From: Peribacillus simplex | GTDB taxonomy: Bacteria; Bacillota; Bacilli; Bacillales; DSM-1321 | NCBI RefSeq assembly: GCF_030123325.1 | Contig: NZ_CP126106.1 | Coordinates: forward strand, 3,934,001 to 3,998,000 | Direction: 5' to 3' | DNA length: 64,000 bases | Shown: positions 25,756 through 35,081 of the stretch, piece after piece | Numbering within the stretch: position 1 is the first letter of the stretch | How the letters are laid out: the number at the start of each line of letters is the position of its first letter | The notes under the pieces: model-generated | The model's input: the letters and a program-made list of their open reading frames with translations, nothing else | The model's database searches: none | Told to the model about the DNA's origin: nothing | Program-made: the position numbers and the translations under genes

Positions 25756-26821
25756 TAAGCGGCGGCTTCTTTCTAAAGTGAACGCGGGCATGGAGCACAA
25801 AAACTTTCAACACAGCCAAGATGGGAATCGAAAGGACCATGCCCACGATACCGCCTATTTCGCCCCCGGCCAATAATGCAAGCATGATGAACAGCGGATG
25901 CATATGGAGGCTTTTACCGACTATTAACGGCGACAGGATATTTCCCTCAAGAAATTGAAGTACGAGCACGATGACCGCGATGATCAACACCATTTTAACT
26001 GACATTGTCGCGGCGATGACCACTGCAGGAATGGCCCCGATAATCGGCCCGAAATACGGGATGACATTCGTTATTCCGATTATCGCCCCCAATAGAAGCG
26101 GATATTTCATTCCGACTATCCAGAAGAGCAGCGAGGAAATCAAACCGATCACGACACAAACGATGATTTGTCCGCGGATATAGCCGCCAAGCGACGCATC
26201 CACATCACGAACGAATGCCCGCCCCTGCTTGCGCCATTTTTTCGGGGTCATATACCATGCCATTTTTTTTAACACAGTGAAATCTTTCAGGATATAAAAA
26301 GCAATGAATGGAATCAACGCAATCAGGACGATGAAATCTATCATCTTCATTGCATACTCCATCGCCTTTTCAGGAATGCGCTTCAGCCAACCTTCGAAAA
26401 GGGTGACACCTTCCTCGAATCTTTCATGAATCCCGAACGGCCATGCAGCCGTTTGATGATTGAGCTTATCGATCCTGCCCCGGTACTGTTCAACCAGTTC
26501 CGGCACGCTTTCCGACAGCTCGCGAACCTGGCTTACGATCACGGGAATACCTTTATAGACAGCAAAGCCGATCCCTCCAAAAAACAACAAATAGATGATC
26601 GTAATCGAAAGCCAGCGACGCATTCCTTTTTCATTTAAATATTCCACTACAGGGTGCAGCAAGTAACTGATGAACGCACCAATCAAAAAAGGCAGCAATA
26701 CCGTCACGCATACAGTAACGGCAGGTCCCCACATGGGCTTAAGTTTCATAAAAATATAGATAACGAAAAATAAGAGCAATAAAAAACCCAGGCGATAAAA
26801 CCACTTTAAACGAATACTCAC
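25745..26821 (-). CDS. yrrI: AI-2E family transporter YrrI
   Basis: Polytopic membrane protein of about 358 residues in the UPF0118/AI-2E exporter family: two N-terminal helices, a soluble middle (about residues 95-140), then a long series of helices with the Gly-rich GAIIGITNVIPYFGPIIGAIP motif. Start is GTG with GGGAGGTG six bases upstream. The substrate is unknown; some relatives are Na+/H+ antiporters or peptide exporters. Confidence 0.88.
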   Translation of the reverse strand: MSIRLKWFYRLGFLLLLFFVIYIFMKLKPMWGPAVTVCVTVLLPFLIGAFISYLLHPVVEYLNEKGMRRWLSITIIYLLFFGGIGFAVYKGIPVIVSQVRELSESVPELVEQYRGRIDKLNHQTAAWPFGIHERFEEGVTLFEGWLKRIPEKAMEYAMKMIDFIVLIALIPFIAFYILKDFTVLKKMAWYMTPKKWRKQGRAFVRDVDASLGGYIRGQIIVCVVIGLISSLLFWIVGMKYPLLLGAIIGITNVIPYFGPIIGAIPAVVIAATMSVKMVLIIAVIVLVLQFLEGNILSPLIVGKSLHMHPLFIMLALLAGGEIGGIVGMVLSIPILAVLKVFVLHARVHFRKKPPLIDK

Positions 26822-26873
26822 AATAAACACCTCCCGCTCATTTATTCTTCGAAAGGCGGAAGGTTTTCATACA

Positions 26874-26907
26874 TAAAAAAGAGTGCCCTCATTAATTCAG
26901 GACACCC
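26874..26907 (-). terminator. Terminator after yrzQ
   Basis: Stem GGGTGTCCT / AGGGCACTC with a T-run on the minus strand, between yrzQ and yrrI. Confidence 0.85.
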
Positions 26908-26914
26908 ATTCCTG

Positions 26915-27028
26915 CTATAATAATGACTTTAATCTTTTGCGTATTTTCTTCATGTTCCGTTTGACCATCTTCGAGTTCATCAAGTCCGAACCCATATTCA
27001 TTAGAGTATTGCGTGAACGTCTAGCCAT
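26915..27028 (-). CDS. yrzQ: YrzQ family small protein (DUF3918)
   Basis: 37 residues, strongly basic, with the family pattern of a short hydrophobic N-terminus (NTLMNMGSDLMNSKM) and a Lys/Arg-rich tail (KRNMKKIRKRLKSLL). GAGGTG lies six bases before the ATG. It follows yrzR as in B. subtilis. Function unknown. Confidence 0.75.
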   Translation of the reverse strand: MARRSRNTLMNMGSDLMNSKMVKRNMKKIRKRLKSLL

Positions 27029-27049
27029 TGCAAACACCTCTTCCGTTAA

Positions 27050-27244
27050 TTACATACTGAAGCGGCGGTCATTTTCCTCAAACAAATCGTCCAATGAGCT
27101 TAAGCTTCCATCTTCCTCGACCTGATGCGTATTAATGAGCCCTTCGGATAGAGTCATTTCAATAAAGCAATTCCAGCAATAATATTGATTTACGCCAATC
27201 TTCCCGACATCTTTACTGCGGCAATTCGGACATTTAATTTCCAA
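27050..27244 (-). CDS. yrzR: YrzR family zinc-ribbon-like protein
   Basis: 64 residues with two CxxC pairs (KCPNCRSKDVG and YYCWNCFIEM), so probably a zinc ribbon. The TTG start at 27244 has GTGAGGTG upstream; longer in-frame starts would overlap yrrD. Order yrrD-yrzR-yrzQ is the B. subtilis order. Confidence 0.78.
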   Translation of the reverse strand: MEIKCPNCRSKDVGKIGVNQYYCWNCFIEMTLSEGLINTHQVEEDGSLSSLDDLFEENDRRFSM

Positions 27245-27254
27245 AATGGACACC

Positions 27255-27713
27255 TCACTGTTCATAAACTGAAACAATGATGGTATCCTTCCCTAATGCA
27301 GGCGGCTGTTTTGATTTTATCACTGTCGACTCAGAGAAAAATCCATCCGTTGTTTCATACGCTATAATCGTGCCCATTTTCTCCTTGAAATATACATCCT
27401 GCAGTAATCCAAGCTCTTCGCCCATTTCTGAAAAAAGCATGCGTCCCAATAACTCGTCCTTCGATAAGCAAATGGAATCCGCAGGCATTTTACTTAAGGT
27501 TGAATCTTGTTGCCCGATCACGATTCCATCTGGACCGAATGTTGAAATATCGTCAAGTTTCAGATGAAAAGCCCTTTTGAACAATGCTTGCTGATGAACG
27601 ACCAGCCCTGTTACCTGTCCCATTTCCGAAATTGATAAATCGTGGACCGTGCCGATTCTTTCTCCTTTGTTTGTAAAAATCGGCATTCCTTTCAATAAAG
27701 AAAACGTCCGCAA
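27255..27713 (-). CDS. yrrD: PRC-barrel domain protein YrrD
   Basis: About 153 residues with two PRC-barrel-like halves: one after LKGMPIFTNKGERIGTVHDL, the second around EEYLG-type sequence GEELGLLQDVYF. The start is uncertain: a TTG at 27713 with AAAGGCGG ten bases upstream fits the family start, and an ATG at 27719 is the alternative. In-frame codons further up run toward the repeat at 27831. Function unknown. Confidence 0.75.
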   Translation of the reverse strand: MRTFSLLKGMPIFTNKGERIGTVHDLSISEMGQVTGLVVHQQALFKRAFHLKLDDISTFGPDGIVIGQQDSTLSKMPADSICLSKDELLGRMLFSEMGEELGLLQDVYFKEKMGTIIAYETTDGFFSESTVIKSKQPPALGKDTIIVSVYEQ

Positions 27714-27830
27714 GGTCATCCCGCCTTTCCGAACATTTTTATTATCTCTTTCCTGCTGAAAATAGATGTGCTGAAAGGTTTTCCATTGTTGGTCCAACTT
27801 CCTTAAAATACAGGGACCATGAAAAAAAAG

Positions 27831-28037
27831 GCTGTTTCGCTTGCTATTCACCAAGTAATGCGGTGTGGTTGATTTCCTCTCCAATGCCCGCTTTCCGCGG
27901 GGCGGGCGGTTAGCCTCCTCGGCGTGAACGCCTGCAGGGTCTCACCTGTCCCGCTGCTCCCGCAGGAGTCTCACACTTCCGCTCCAATCAACCTTAAATC
28001 GTTTCGTTTTAAAAACAACAATCTTTACGAAAAGAGC
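27831..28037. repeat. MITE-like dispersed repeat, copy 2
   Basis: About 207 bases, nearly the same as copy 1 (19675-19885) from end to end, in the same orientation. It lies between the yrrD start and the terminator of the LemA-TPM operon, so it may form part of the yrrD 5' region. The GC-rich core can fold into a strong imperfect stem. Confidence 0.85.
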
Positions 28038-28062
28038 AAAAAAAAAGACCGGTTTCCCGGTC
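28038..28062 (-). terminator. Terminator of the lemA-TPM operon
   Basis: Stem GACCGG / CCGGTC with a four-base loop and nine T residues on the minus strand. Confidence 0.93.
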
Positions 28063-28074
28063 AGACCCACTGCT

Positions 28075-28845
28075 TTACCATCCCCTGCTGGCACCTCCGC
28101 CACCGGAACTTCCTCCGCCGCCGCCCCGTGGACCGCCGCTGCCGCCTCCACGGCCGCCGCCTCCGCGACTGATGAATATCAAAAGGAGATTGATTAGCGT
28201 TTGAAGGAAAAATCCTTTAAAGAACTTGGCATCGAGGATGAATACGATGATGACAACGATGATGATCAGGAAAATCTGTAAACCTGATGGCTGAAAGGTT
28301 TCTGACTCGGGCTGAACGGAGAGATCTTGATAAAACTCGTCACCTAGGTTGTATTCTTTCGTGACATCGTTATATACGGCCTTATAGGTTTCCGTCAGGG
28401 CAACATCATATTTACCCTCTTTCAGCGCAGGGATGGCCACATTATCCAAAATCTGTCCAGATTTGATATCGGTAATGGCCCCTTCCAAACCGTAACCCAC
28501 TTCAATACGGATTTTCTGTTCTTCCATGGCCAGCACAATGAGGACTCCATTGTTCAGCTCGGCATCCCCAAGCTTGAATGATCGCAAAGCCTCGACCGAG
28601 TACTCCTCGATCTCGGATCCTTCCATCGAATCCACCGTCAAAACGGAAATTTGTGCTTTTGTGGCATCATCCAATCGTTTCCCAAGTTCGATGAGTTCGG
28701 ATTTTTCCTGAGCATCCAGGACTCCTGCAAAGTCCTGAACATATATATCCCCAACTGGTTCAGGAATGTTAGGTTGTGCTGCGGCCACGTTTGCTAAACT
28801 GAACGTGAGAATGAAGAATAGCGCAAACACAGCGAGTTTTTTCAT
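28075..28845 (-). CDS. TPM domain protein with Gly-rich tail
   Basis: 256 residues: a signal peptide ending near AAAQP, a TPM (YgcG/Psb32-type) domain from about residue 38 to 165 (VLDAQEKSELIELGKRLDD..., GVLIVLAMEEQKIRIEVGYGLEGAI), one transmembrane helix (FLIIIVVIIVFILDAKFF), and a Gly/Ser/Arg tail ending GGGGASRGW. Exported and membrane-bound. Its start overlaps the lemA stop (TAATG). TPM and LemA proteins are often paired; neither has a firm function. Confidence 0.88.
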   Translation of the reverse strand: MKKLAVFALFFILTFSLANVAAAQPNIPEPVGDIYVQDFAGVLDAQEKSELIELGKRLDDATKAQISVLTVDSMEGSEIEEYSVEALRSFKLGDAELNNGVLIVLAMEEQKIRIEVGYGLEGAITDIKSGQILDNVAIPALKEGKYDVALTETYKAVYNDVTKEYNLGDEFYQDLSVQPESETFQPSGLQIFLIIIVVIIVFILDAKFFKGFFLQTLINLLLIFISRGGGGRGGGSGGPRGGGGGSSGGGGASRGW

Positions 28846-29411
28846 TATTTATCGCTCCCGAAATCCACCTTTGGTGTTTCTTTTTCTTGATCGGTCACTT
28901 CAAAATATGGTTTGGCATCGAACCCGAATGCTCCTGCCATCATATTCTTCGGAAAGCGTTTAATCATTTTATTATAGTTGGTAACTTCATCATTATAGTC
29001 TTTTCGTGCTACCGTCAGCCGATTTTCCGTTCCTTCCAAACTATCCATGAGACCCTTGAAGTTCTCATTGGCCTTTAAATCCGGATAGTTCTCGACAACC
29101 ACCAAAAGCCGGCTCAAGGCCCCACTCAATTCTTGATCGGCTTCAATCGCATCTTCAGTCGAATTGGCACCAGCCAGCTTCGAGCGTGCATCACTCACCG
29201 CTTTAATGGCTTCCGTTTCATGCGAAGCATAACCCTTAACCGTTTCGACAAGATTCGGAATCAAATCCGCTCTTCGTTTTAATTGGTTATCCACCTGTGA
29301 CCATTTATTGTCGACGTCTTCACTGGCACTTACAAGGCCATTGTACGAAGATGCCCCATAAATGACCAGCAAAACGACAACGACTATCCCGATTATCCAA
29401 CCCTTCTTCAT
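28845..29411 (-). CDS. LemA family protein
   Basis: 188 residues: one N-terminal transmembrane helix (GWIIGIVVVVLLVIYGASSYN) followed by the LemA helical domain (VDNKWSQVDNQLKRRADLIPNLVETVKGYA). The ATG at 29411 is preceded by AGGGGGGG. Membrane-anchored with the domain outside or inside by family uncertainty. Coupled to the TPM gene. Confidence 0.93.
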   Translation of the reverse strand: MKKGWIIGIVVVVLLVIYGASSYNGLVSASEDVDNKWSQVDNQLKRRADLIPNLVETVKGYASHETEAIKAVSDARSKLAGANSTEDAIEADQELSGALSRLLVVVENYPDLKANENFKGLMDSLEGTENRLTVARKDYNDEVTNYNKMIKRFPKNMMAGAFGFDAKPYFEVTDQEKETPKVDFGSDK

Positions 29412-29501
29412 CAAATCCCCCCTACTCTTCCACATATAAGTTATATTCTATAATTCCACCAAAACTATGAATTTTAAACAAAATTCATCAAATGGAACCA
29501 G

Positions 29502-31907
29502 CTACATGAAATCATATGGCGTGACATTCTCCATTCCGATCATCGGGTCAGCATGCATGAGAATATCAAGATAGCTCGTTTGTTGCTGTTCCTCTCCCTT
29601 TTCCACCCGCATTTCTTCTTCACTCAAAATCTCCCGCAGCTTTTCACGCAAAGTCGTTTTCCGGCGCATCTCATCATTACGCTCGATCCCTAAACGGAAT
29701 GCATCTTCTTCACCGCAAAGGATCAAGAAATTTTTACTGCGCGTAATCGCCGTATACAATAAATTACGGCGGAGCATCCGATAATAACTTTTCACTACAG
29801 GTAAAATGACAATGGGGAATTCGCTCCCCTGCGACTTATGGATGGAGCAGCAATAGGCATGTGTAATCTGGTTCAAGTCCTGTTTCGTGTAAGTCACTTC
29901 GATGCCTTCGAACGATATGATTACTTTATCGACATGATCTGTATTTTCTTTTGCGAACAATATGGACACGATTTCACCCATATCGCCATTAAAGACACCC
30001 TCCTCTGGCTGGTTCACCAGTTGAAGCACCTTATCTCCCGTTCTGTATATCACATCTCCGAATTTTATTTCCCGCCGCTTTTCATTCGCATTGCCATTGA
30101 ACACTTCCTGAAGCATTTTATTCAGGGCATCAATCCCGGCAGGCCCTCTATACATCGGAGCCAGCACCTGTATATCCTTGGCCGTGAAGCCTTTCGTCCT
30201 GGCATTGGCAACCACTTTCTCGATCACTTGGGGGATTTGACCTGTTTGGCAGCGAATGAACGATCGATCTTCCTGCTGTTTCGTGACATCAGCCGGAAGC
30301 CTGCCTTTTTTGATTTCATGGGCCAATTCAATAATCGATGAGCCATCAGCTTGACGATAAATATGTTCCAGACTGACAGTCGGTACACAATTCGATGCAA
30401 GCAAATCCTTTAAAACCTGCCCAGGGCCAACAGATGGCAGCTGATCTTCATCACCAACCAATATCACTTGGACATTTTCCGGCAGCGCTTTAAACAATTG
30501 ATGGGCCAGCCACGTATCCACCATGGAAACCTCATCGATGATCACGATGCGGCCATCCAGCTGATTATCCTCATCATGGGAAAAGCCTTCACTCCCGTTC
30601 CACCCCAGCAAACGATGGATCGTGACGGCGGGGAGCCCAGTCGATTCGGCCATTCGTTTCGCTGCACGGCCAGTAGGGGCCGCAAGTACGAATGGAAATG
30701 GATCGCTTCCTTCTTTTTTATAATCGTTAATGTCCATGGATACACCATGCAGCTCTGCATATAGCTCAACGATGCCTTTGATGACTGTCGTCTTACCGGT
30801 ACCCGGTCCGCCCGTCAAGATTAACATGGGTGATTGCAGGGCTGTCTGGATCGCTTCCTTTTGGGCCGGTGCATAGGAAACACCCAGCCGCTCCTCCAGC
30901 TCCCCAAGTGCCAGCAGGAACTCCGATTCCGGGAACTGGTCCTCATACTCGGTTTGGGCAAGCAGCCTCTTGATGTTCATCACGATTCCCTTTTCCGAAT
31001 AGAAAAGCGAAGGCGGATAAATTCGTTGATCCTCGACAACTATTTTCCCCTCTTGCGTCAATTCGATTATTTCCGAGGAAATGTTCGTGAACTCAATGCG
31101 ATCCCGTTTATTTTCCTCCAGCAGACGTTTGACGGCCTCCAATAGCTGCTCGGCCTCTATGTAGATATTTCCGTCCTGGAGGCATTGTGATTCAAGCGTA
31201 AACAAGCATGCAGCCTTGATTCGGTCGGGATGGCTGCCGGAAATGCCCAGCTGATGCCCAAGCTCATCCGCCCGTCCAAAACCAATCCCTTCAATATCCT
31301 CAACGAGCTTATACGGATTTCCCTGAACCATCGTGATCGTATCCTGCTTATACATTTGATAGATTTTCATCGACAGCTGCGGACCGAAGCCATATTGATT
31401 CAGGGCAATCATCACCTGCTCCAGACCTTGATGCTCGACCAATGTATCATAGAGACCCTTTGCCTTTTCCCCGGATAGCTTCGGGATGTCATCAAGTAGC
31501 GAGGGCTGAGCCAGAATTTTTGAAATGGCCTTTTCACCCAGTGTCTCAACAATGCTTTCAGCTGTTTTTTTCCCAATCCCCTTGAAAAGGTCACCGGATA
31601 AATAACTGACGATTCCTTCCTTGGATTGAGGCAGATCCTTGCGAAAATGCTCTACATGGTATTGAAGGCCAAAACGCGGATGTTCCTTCATGGCCCCATA
31701 AAAAATATAGATCTCATCCTCATGCATCCTTGGAAAATAACCTGTTACGACCGCTTCCTTCTCTTCATAATTCAGATTCGTTTCATGCACGCGAATTCTT
31801 ACAACCGAGTACATGTTTTCTTCATTATGAAAGATCGTCACTAAATGACTACCTTTCATGAACATTTTCTCTTCTGAAAACAAATCCAACGAATCTTGCT
31901 GGCTCAA
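29502..31907 (-). CDS. recD2: RecD2-type ATP-dependent DNA helicase (YrrC)
   Basis: Superfamily 1B 5'-3' helicase involved in genome integrity in Bacillus. An N-terminal extension with helix-hairpin-helix repeats (GDLFKGIGKKTAESIVETLG) precedes Walker A GGPGTGKTT near residue 370, DEVSMVD (Walker B), GDEDQLPSVGPG, and the late motif HKSQGSEFP. About 801 residues. The start is TTG at 31907 with AAAGGTGGGGAG upstream; the ATG at 31928 lacks a site. Confidence 0.94.
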   Translation of the reverse strand: MSQQDSLDLFSEEKMFMKGSHLVTIFHNEENMYSVVRIRVHETNLNYEEKEAVVTGYFPRMHEDEIYIFYGAMKEHPRFGLQYHVEHFRKDLPQSKEGIVSYLSGDLFKGIGKKTAESIVETLGEKAISKILAQPSLLDDIPKLSGEKAKGLYDTLVEHQGLEQVMIALNQYGFGPQLSMKIYQMYKQDTITMVQGNPYKLVEDIEGIGFGRADELGHQLGISGSHPDRIKAACLFTLESQCLQDGNIYIEAEQLLEAVKRLLEENKRDRIEFTNISSEIIELTQEGKIVVEDQRIYPPSLFYSEKGIVMNIKRLLAQTEYEDQFPESEFLLALGELEERLGVSYAPAQKEAIQTALQSPMLILTGGPGTGKTTVIKGIVELYAELHGVSMDINDYKKEGSDPFPFVLAAPTGRAAKRMAESTGLPAVTIHRLLGWNGSEGFSHDEDNQLDGRIVIIDEVSMVDTWLAHQLFKALPENVQVILVGDEDQLPSVGPGQVLKDLLASNCVPTVSLEHIYRQADGSSIIELAHEIKKGRLPADVTKQQEDRSFIRCQTGQIPQVIEKVVANARTKGFTAKDIQVLAPMYRGPAGIDALNKMLQEVFNGNANEKRREIKFGDVIYRTGDKVLQLVNQPEEGVFNGDMGEIVSILFAKENTDHVDKVIISFEGIEVTYTKQDLNQITHAYCCSIHKSQGSEFPIVILPVVKSYYRMLRRNLLYTAITRSKNFLILCGEEDAFRLGIERNDEMRRKTTLREKLREILSEEEMRVEKGEEQQQTSYLDILMHADPMIGMENVTPYDFM

Positions 31908-31943
31908 CGCTTCTCCCCACCTTTCCATGCATATGCCGTTTAT

Positions 31944-32615
31944 TTACTCAGCATTCATTTCTTCCATCAGTTTCTTTCCGTGCGCAGCAAGCATATGGTC
32001 CGGCTGTGCTTCCAAAGCCTTTTCGAAATAAACCATCGCAGCTTGCGCATCCTCACGGTACCCTGCAAACGCAACGCCTAAATTATAATAAGCATCCGCA
32101 TGGCCCGGATCCTGTTCCACAACCAAATTCAATTGATTGATCAATTCATCATACAATTCCGCATTAGCAAGACAAAGTGCATATTGGAATCTCGCATCAA
32201 CGTCCTCAGGGCTCAGCTCCACCGTTCTCTGTAAATAAGGCATCGCCAATTTCGGTTGATCTAACGCCATCAATGTCAAACCAAGCATGAAGAAAGCATC
32301 GCTGTTATCCAATCCCAAACGGATTGCCTTTTCAAACATATCCTTCGCTTCGACCAGTTTAGAATCGGATTCATAATATAAGTTTCCTAATGAATAGTAA
32401 GCCGCTGCTGCATTTTCATCCAGCTCAATCGCCTTTTTATAAAACTTGACCGCTTTATCCGTTTCACCCACGGCAGTCAATACATTCCCAAAGTTTATGT
32501 AGGCAACAGGCTCATTCGGATTTTCCTCGATCGCCTCATTAAAAACCTTCGCCGCCTCTTCGTATTTCCCTTGCTGCATAAATTCAATTCCTTGTTGATT
32601 CTTATCCATATCCAT
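31944..32615 (-). CDS. yrrB: Tetratricopeptide repeat protein YrrB
   Basis: 223 residues made of about six TPR units, each with the pattern around AYYSLGNLYYES or AYYNLGVAFAGY. TPR proteins act as protein-binding scaffolds; no partner is known here. GGAGTG precedes either of two adjacent in-frame ATG codons (32615 or 32609). Next to mnmA, as in B. subtilis. Confidence 0.9.
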   Translation of the reverse strand: MDMDKNQQGIEFMQQGKYEEAAKVFNEAIEENPNEPVAYINFGNVLTAVGETDKAVKFYKKAIELDENAAAAYYSLGNLYYESDSKLVEAKDMFEKAIRLGLDNSDAFFMLGLTLMALDQPKLAMPYLQRTVELSPEDVDARFQYALCLANAELYDELINQLNLVVEQDPGHADAYYNLGVAFAGYREDAQAAMVYFEKALEAQPDHMLAAHGKKLMEEMNAE

Positions 32616-32730
32616 TCACACTCCATTTTTATATTAAAAAGTATAGCATAAGCCAATAGTCGAATTCAGCGGTACACCCGCAATCCAAAAGAAGTCCCCA
32701 ACCGCAAACACAGCTGGGGACATGCTTATT

Positions 32731-33846
32731 TTACCCTACGTAAGTCAGTTTTTCACCTTTTTTAAATACTTCATCAATCGTACCGCCGCCAAGGCACACT
32801 TCACCATCATAGAATACGACTGCTTGTCCAGGCGTGATCGCGCGGACTGGCTCGTCAAAGATGACTTCGACATCACCATTTTCCAATACCTTCACCTTAA
32901 CACCGCTATCCTCTTGACGGTACCTGAACTTTGCCGTACAAGTAAATTCACCGGCCGGTATATGTTCCGCTACCCAACTGACATTCACTGCACGAAGGGA
33001 ATTCGAATACAGCACATCATTATCAAAGCCTTGACACACATATAAAACATTGCGCTTCAAGTCTTTTCCCGCAACAAACCAAGGTTCGCCGCTGCCGCCA
33101 ATCCCCAGACCGTGGCGCTGACCGATGGTGTAATACATCAAACCGTCATGCTTGCCCATGACCTTGCCATCCATCGTGACCATATCACCGGGCTGTGCTG
33201 GGAGGTAATTGCTTAAAAACTCTTTGAAATTGCGTTCACCGATAAAACAGATCCCGGTGGAATCTTTTTTCGTTGCCGTGGCAAGGCCCGCTTCTTTCGC
33301 AATTTCACGGACTTCCTTCTTATCGATGTGTCCAAGCGGAAACATGACTTTTTCCAACTGTTCTTGAGTAAGCTGGTTCAAGAAGTACGTTTGATCTTTA
33401 TTATTATCGATACCGCGAAGCATTTTGTATTCGCCATCACGGTATTCAACCTGTGCGTAATGACCTGTAGCCACATAATCGGCACCAAGGCTTACGGCAT
33501 GTTCAAGAAAGGCCTTGAACTTGATTTCCTTATTGCACATTACATCCGGATTCGGGGTACGGCCCGCTTTATACTCATCCAGGAAATAAGTGAAAACTTT
33601 ATCCCAATACTGCTTTTCGAAATTGACCGCATAATAAGGGATGCCGATTTGATTACAAACGGCAATTACATCATTGTAATCTTCCGTTGCCGTACAAACT
33701 CCGTTTTCATCTGTATCATCCCAGTTCTTCATGAAAATCCCGACCACATCATAGCCTTGATTCTTCAATAGCAGGGCTGACACAGAAGAATCCACGCCTC
33801 CTGACATACCCACGACGACGCGGGTGTCCTGTGGTGCTTTTTTCAT
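32731..33846 (-). CDS. mnmA: tRNA-specific 2-thiouridylase MnmA
   Basis: Adds sulfur to wobble uridine of Lys, Glu and Gln tRNAs. PP-loop GMSGGVDSSVSALLL near residues 13-27; catalytic Cys pair at NPDVMCNKE (near residue 104) and STGICFIGER (near 200). 371 residues. GAGGTGAC precedes the ATG. Sulfur comes from YrvO, encoded just upstream. Confidence 0.96.
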   Translation of the reverse strand: MKKAPQDTRVVVGMSGGVDSSVSALLLKNQGYDVVGIFMKNWDDTDENGVCTATEDYNDVIAVCNQIGIPYYAVNFEKQYWDKVFTYFLDEYKAGRTPNPDVMCNKEIKFKAFLEHAVSLGADYVATGHYAQVEYRDGEYKMLRGIDNNKDQTYFLNQLTQEQLEKVMFPLGHIDKKEVREIAKEAGLATATKKDSTGICFIGERNFKEFLSNYLPAQPGDMVTMDGKVMGKHDGLMYYTIGQRHGLGIGGSGEPWFVAGKDLKRNVLYVCQGFDNDVLYSNSLRAVNVSWVAEHIPAGEFTCTAKFRYRQEDSGVKVKVLENGDVEVIFDEPVRAITPGQAVVFYDGEVCLGGGTIDEVFKKGEKLTYVG

Positions 33847-33875
33847 TCTGTCACCTCATTTATTTAAAGAGGGAA

Positions 33876-35021
33876 TTATCTTCCCACTAATCTATTAACG
33901 ATTTTCACGGTGGTTTCAGCCGCCTGCCTTACTTCCTCTTCCGTATTGTTCAGACCGAAGCTGAAACGAATCGAATTCTTCGTCCGCTCCGAATCTTTCC
34001 CGAACATCGCCACAAGCACATGCGACGGATCGATTGACCCAGCAGTACAAGCGGATCCGCTCGATACAGCTACACCTGCCAAGTCCATATTGACGAGCAT
34101 CGATTCCACATTCGTACCCGGAAAACTGACATTCAGCAAATGCGGCAACGACTGTTCCATAGATCCGTTAATTTCATATTGTACATCCGCCTCATCAAAG
34201 ACGGCAAGCAATACGTCTTTAAATCGCTTGTATTGCTCCTTTTTCTTTTCCATCGTGCTTTGTGCAATGGAAACGGCTTCTGAAAAACCGGCAATGGCCG
34301 GCACACTCTCCGTACCAGCACGGCGCTTGCGTTCTTGTTCCCCGCCATATAATTGCGGATTCAGCTTCAAGCCTTCACGCATATAAAGAAAGCCGATTCC
34401 TTTGGGACCGTTGATTTTATGCGCGGATACACTCAGCAAATCCACACCCAACTCACGAACATCGATAGAGATCAAACCATATGCCTGAACCGCATCCGTA
34501 TGGAAAATGGCCTGATGCCCCTTAAGCAGCTGTCCAATTTCAGCAATCGGCTGGATCGTTCCAACCTCATTATTGCCGAACATGACCGAAACCAAAATCG
34601 TGTCGTCCCGCAATGCCGCCTTTAAATCGGCAATTGAAATAAGCCCCGCTTCATTCACAGGTAAATATGTGACCTCAAAGCCAGACTTCTCAAGGTATTG
34701 GCATGTATGCAAAACCGCATGATGCTCAATCTCCGTCGTAATGATGTGCTTTCCTTTTTCTTTATAAGCATTCGCAACACCAATGATCGCCGTATTATCA
34801 GCCTCGGTTCCACCGCTCGTGAAAATGATCTCATTCCGCCCCGCACCGATGCTCGTCGCAATGCTCGAACGCGCCTCATCCAAAACATGGCGTGCCTCCC
34901 GCCCGAAAGCATGAATGCTCGACGGATTTCCGAAGTCATGGCTCATGACTGTCATCATCCTATCGATCACCTTCGGATGCATCGGTGAAGTCGCAGCATG
35001 ATCTAAATATATTCTGTCCAC
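33876..35021 (-). CDS. yrvO: Cysteine desulfurase dedicated to MnmA (YrvO)
   Basis: PLP enzyme of 381 residues that passes persulfide sulfur to MnmA. PLP lysine in SAHKINGPKGIG near residue 204; active Cys in SSGSACTAGS near 325. GTG start with GGAGG ten bases upstream. Adjacent to mnmA, which fits the direct sulfur relay described in B. subtilis. Confidence 0.95.
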   Translation of the reverse strand: MDRIYLDHAATSPMHPKVIDRMMTVMSHDFGNPSSIHAFGREARHVLDEARSSIATSIGAGRNEIIFTSGGTEADNTAIIGVANAYKEKGKHIITTEIEHHAVLHTCQYLEKSGFEVTYLPVNEAGLISIADLKAALRDDTILVSVMFGNNEVGTIQPIAEIGQLLKGHQAIFHTDAVQAYGLISIDVRELGVDLLSVSAHKINGPKGIGFLYMREGLKLNPQLYGGEQERKRRAGTESVPAIAGFSEAVSIAQSTMEKKKEQYKRFKDVLLAVFDEADVQYEINGSMEQSLPHLLNVSFPGTNVESMLVNMDLAGVAVSSGSACTAGSIDPSHVLVAMFGKDSERTKNSIRFSFGLNNTEEEVRQAAETTVKIVNRLVGR

Positions 35022-35038
35022 TTTTTTGTCGCCTCCAT

Positions 35039-35069
35039 TAAAAAACGCAAGCGCCTACATAATAGGCGC
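35039..35069 (-). terminator. Terminator or attenuator between cymR and yrvO
   Basis: Stem GCGCCTA / TAGGCGC followed by TTGCGTTTTTT on the minus strand, ending just before the yrvO ribosome site. It probably limits read-through from cymR. Confidence 0.7.
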
Positions 35070-35081
35070 ATTGCTAATCAC

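Noticed and set aside
28075..28200. Low-complexity GC-rich run considered as a repeat element
   Set aside because: It is the Gly-codon tail of the TPM protein and is explained by coding.
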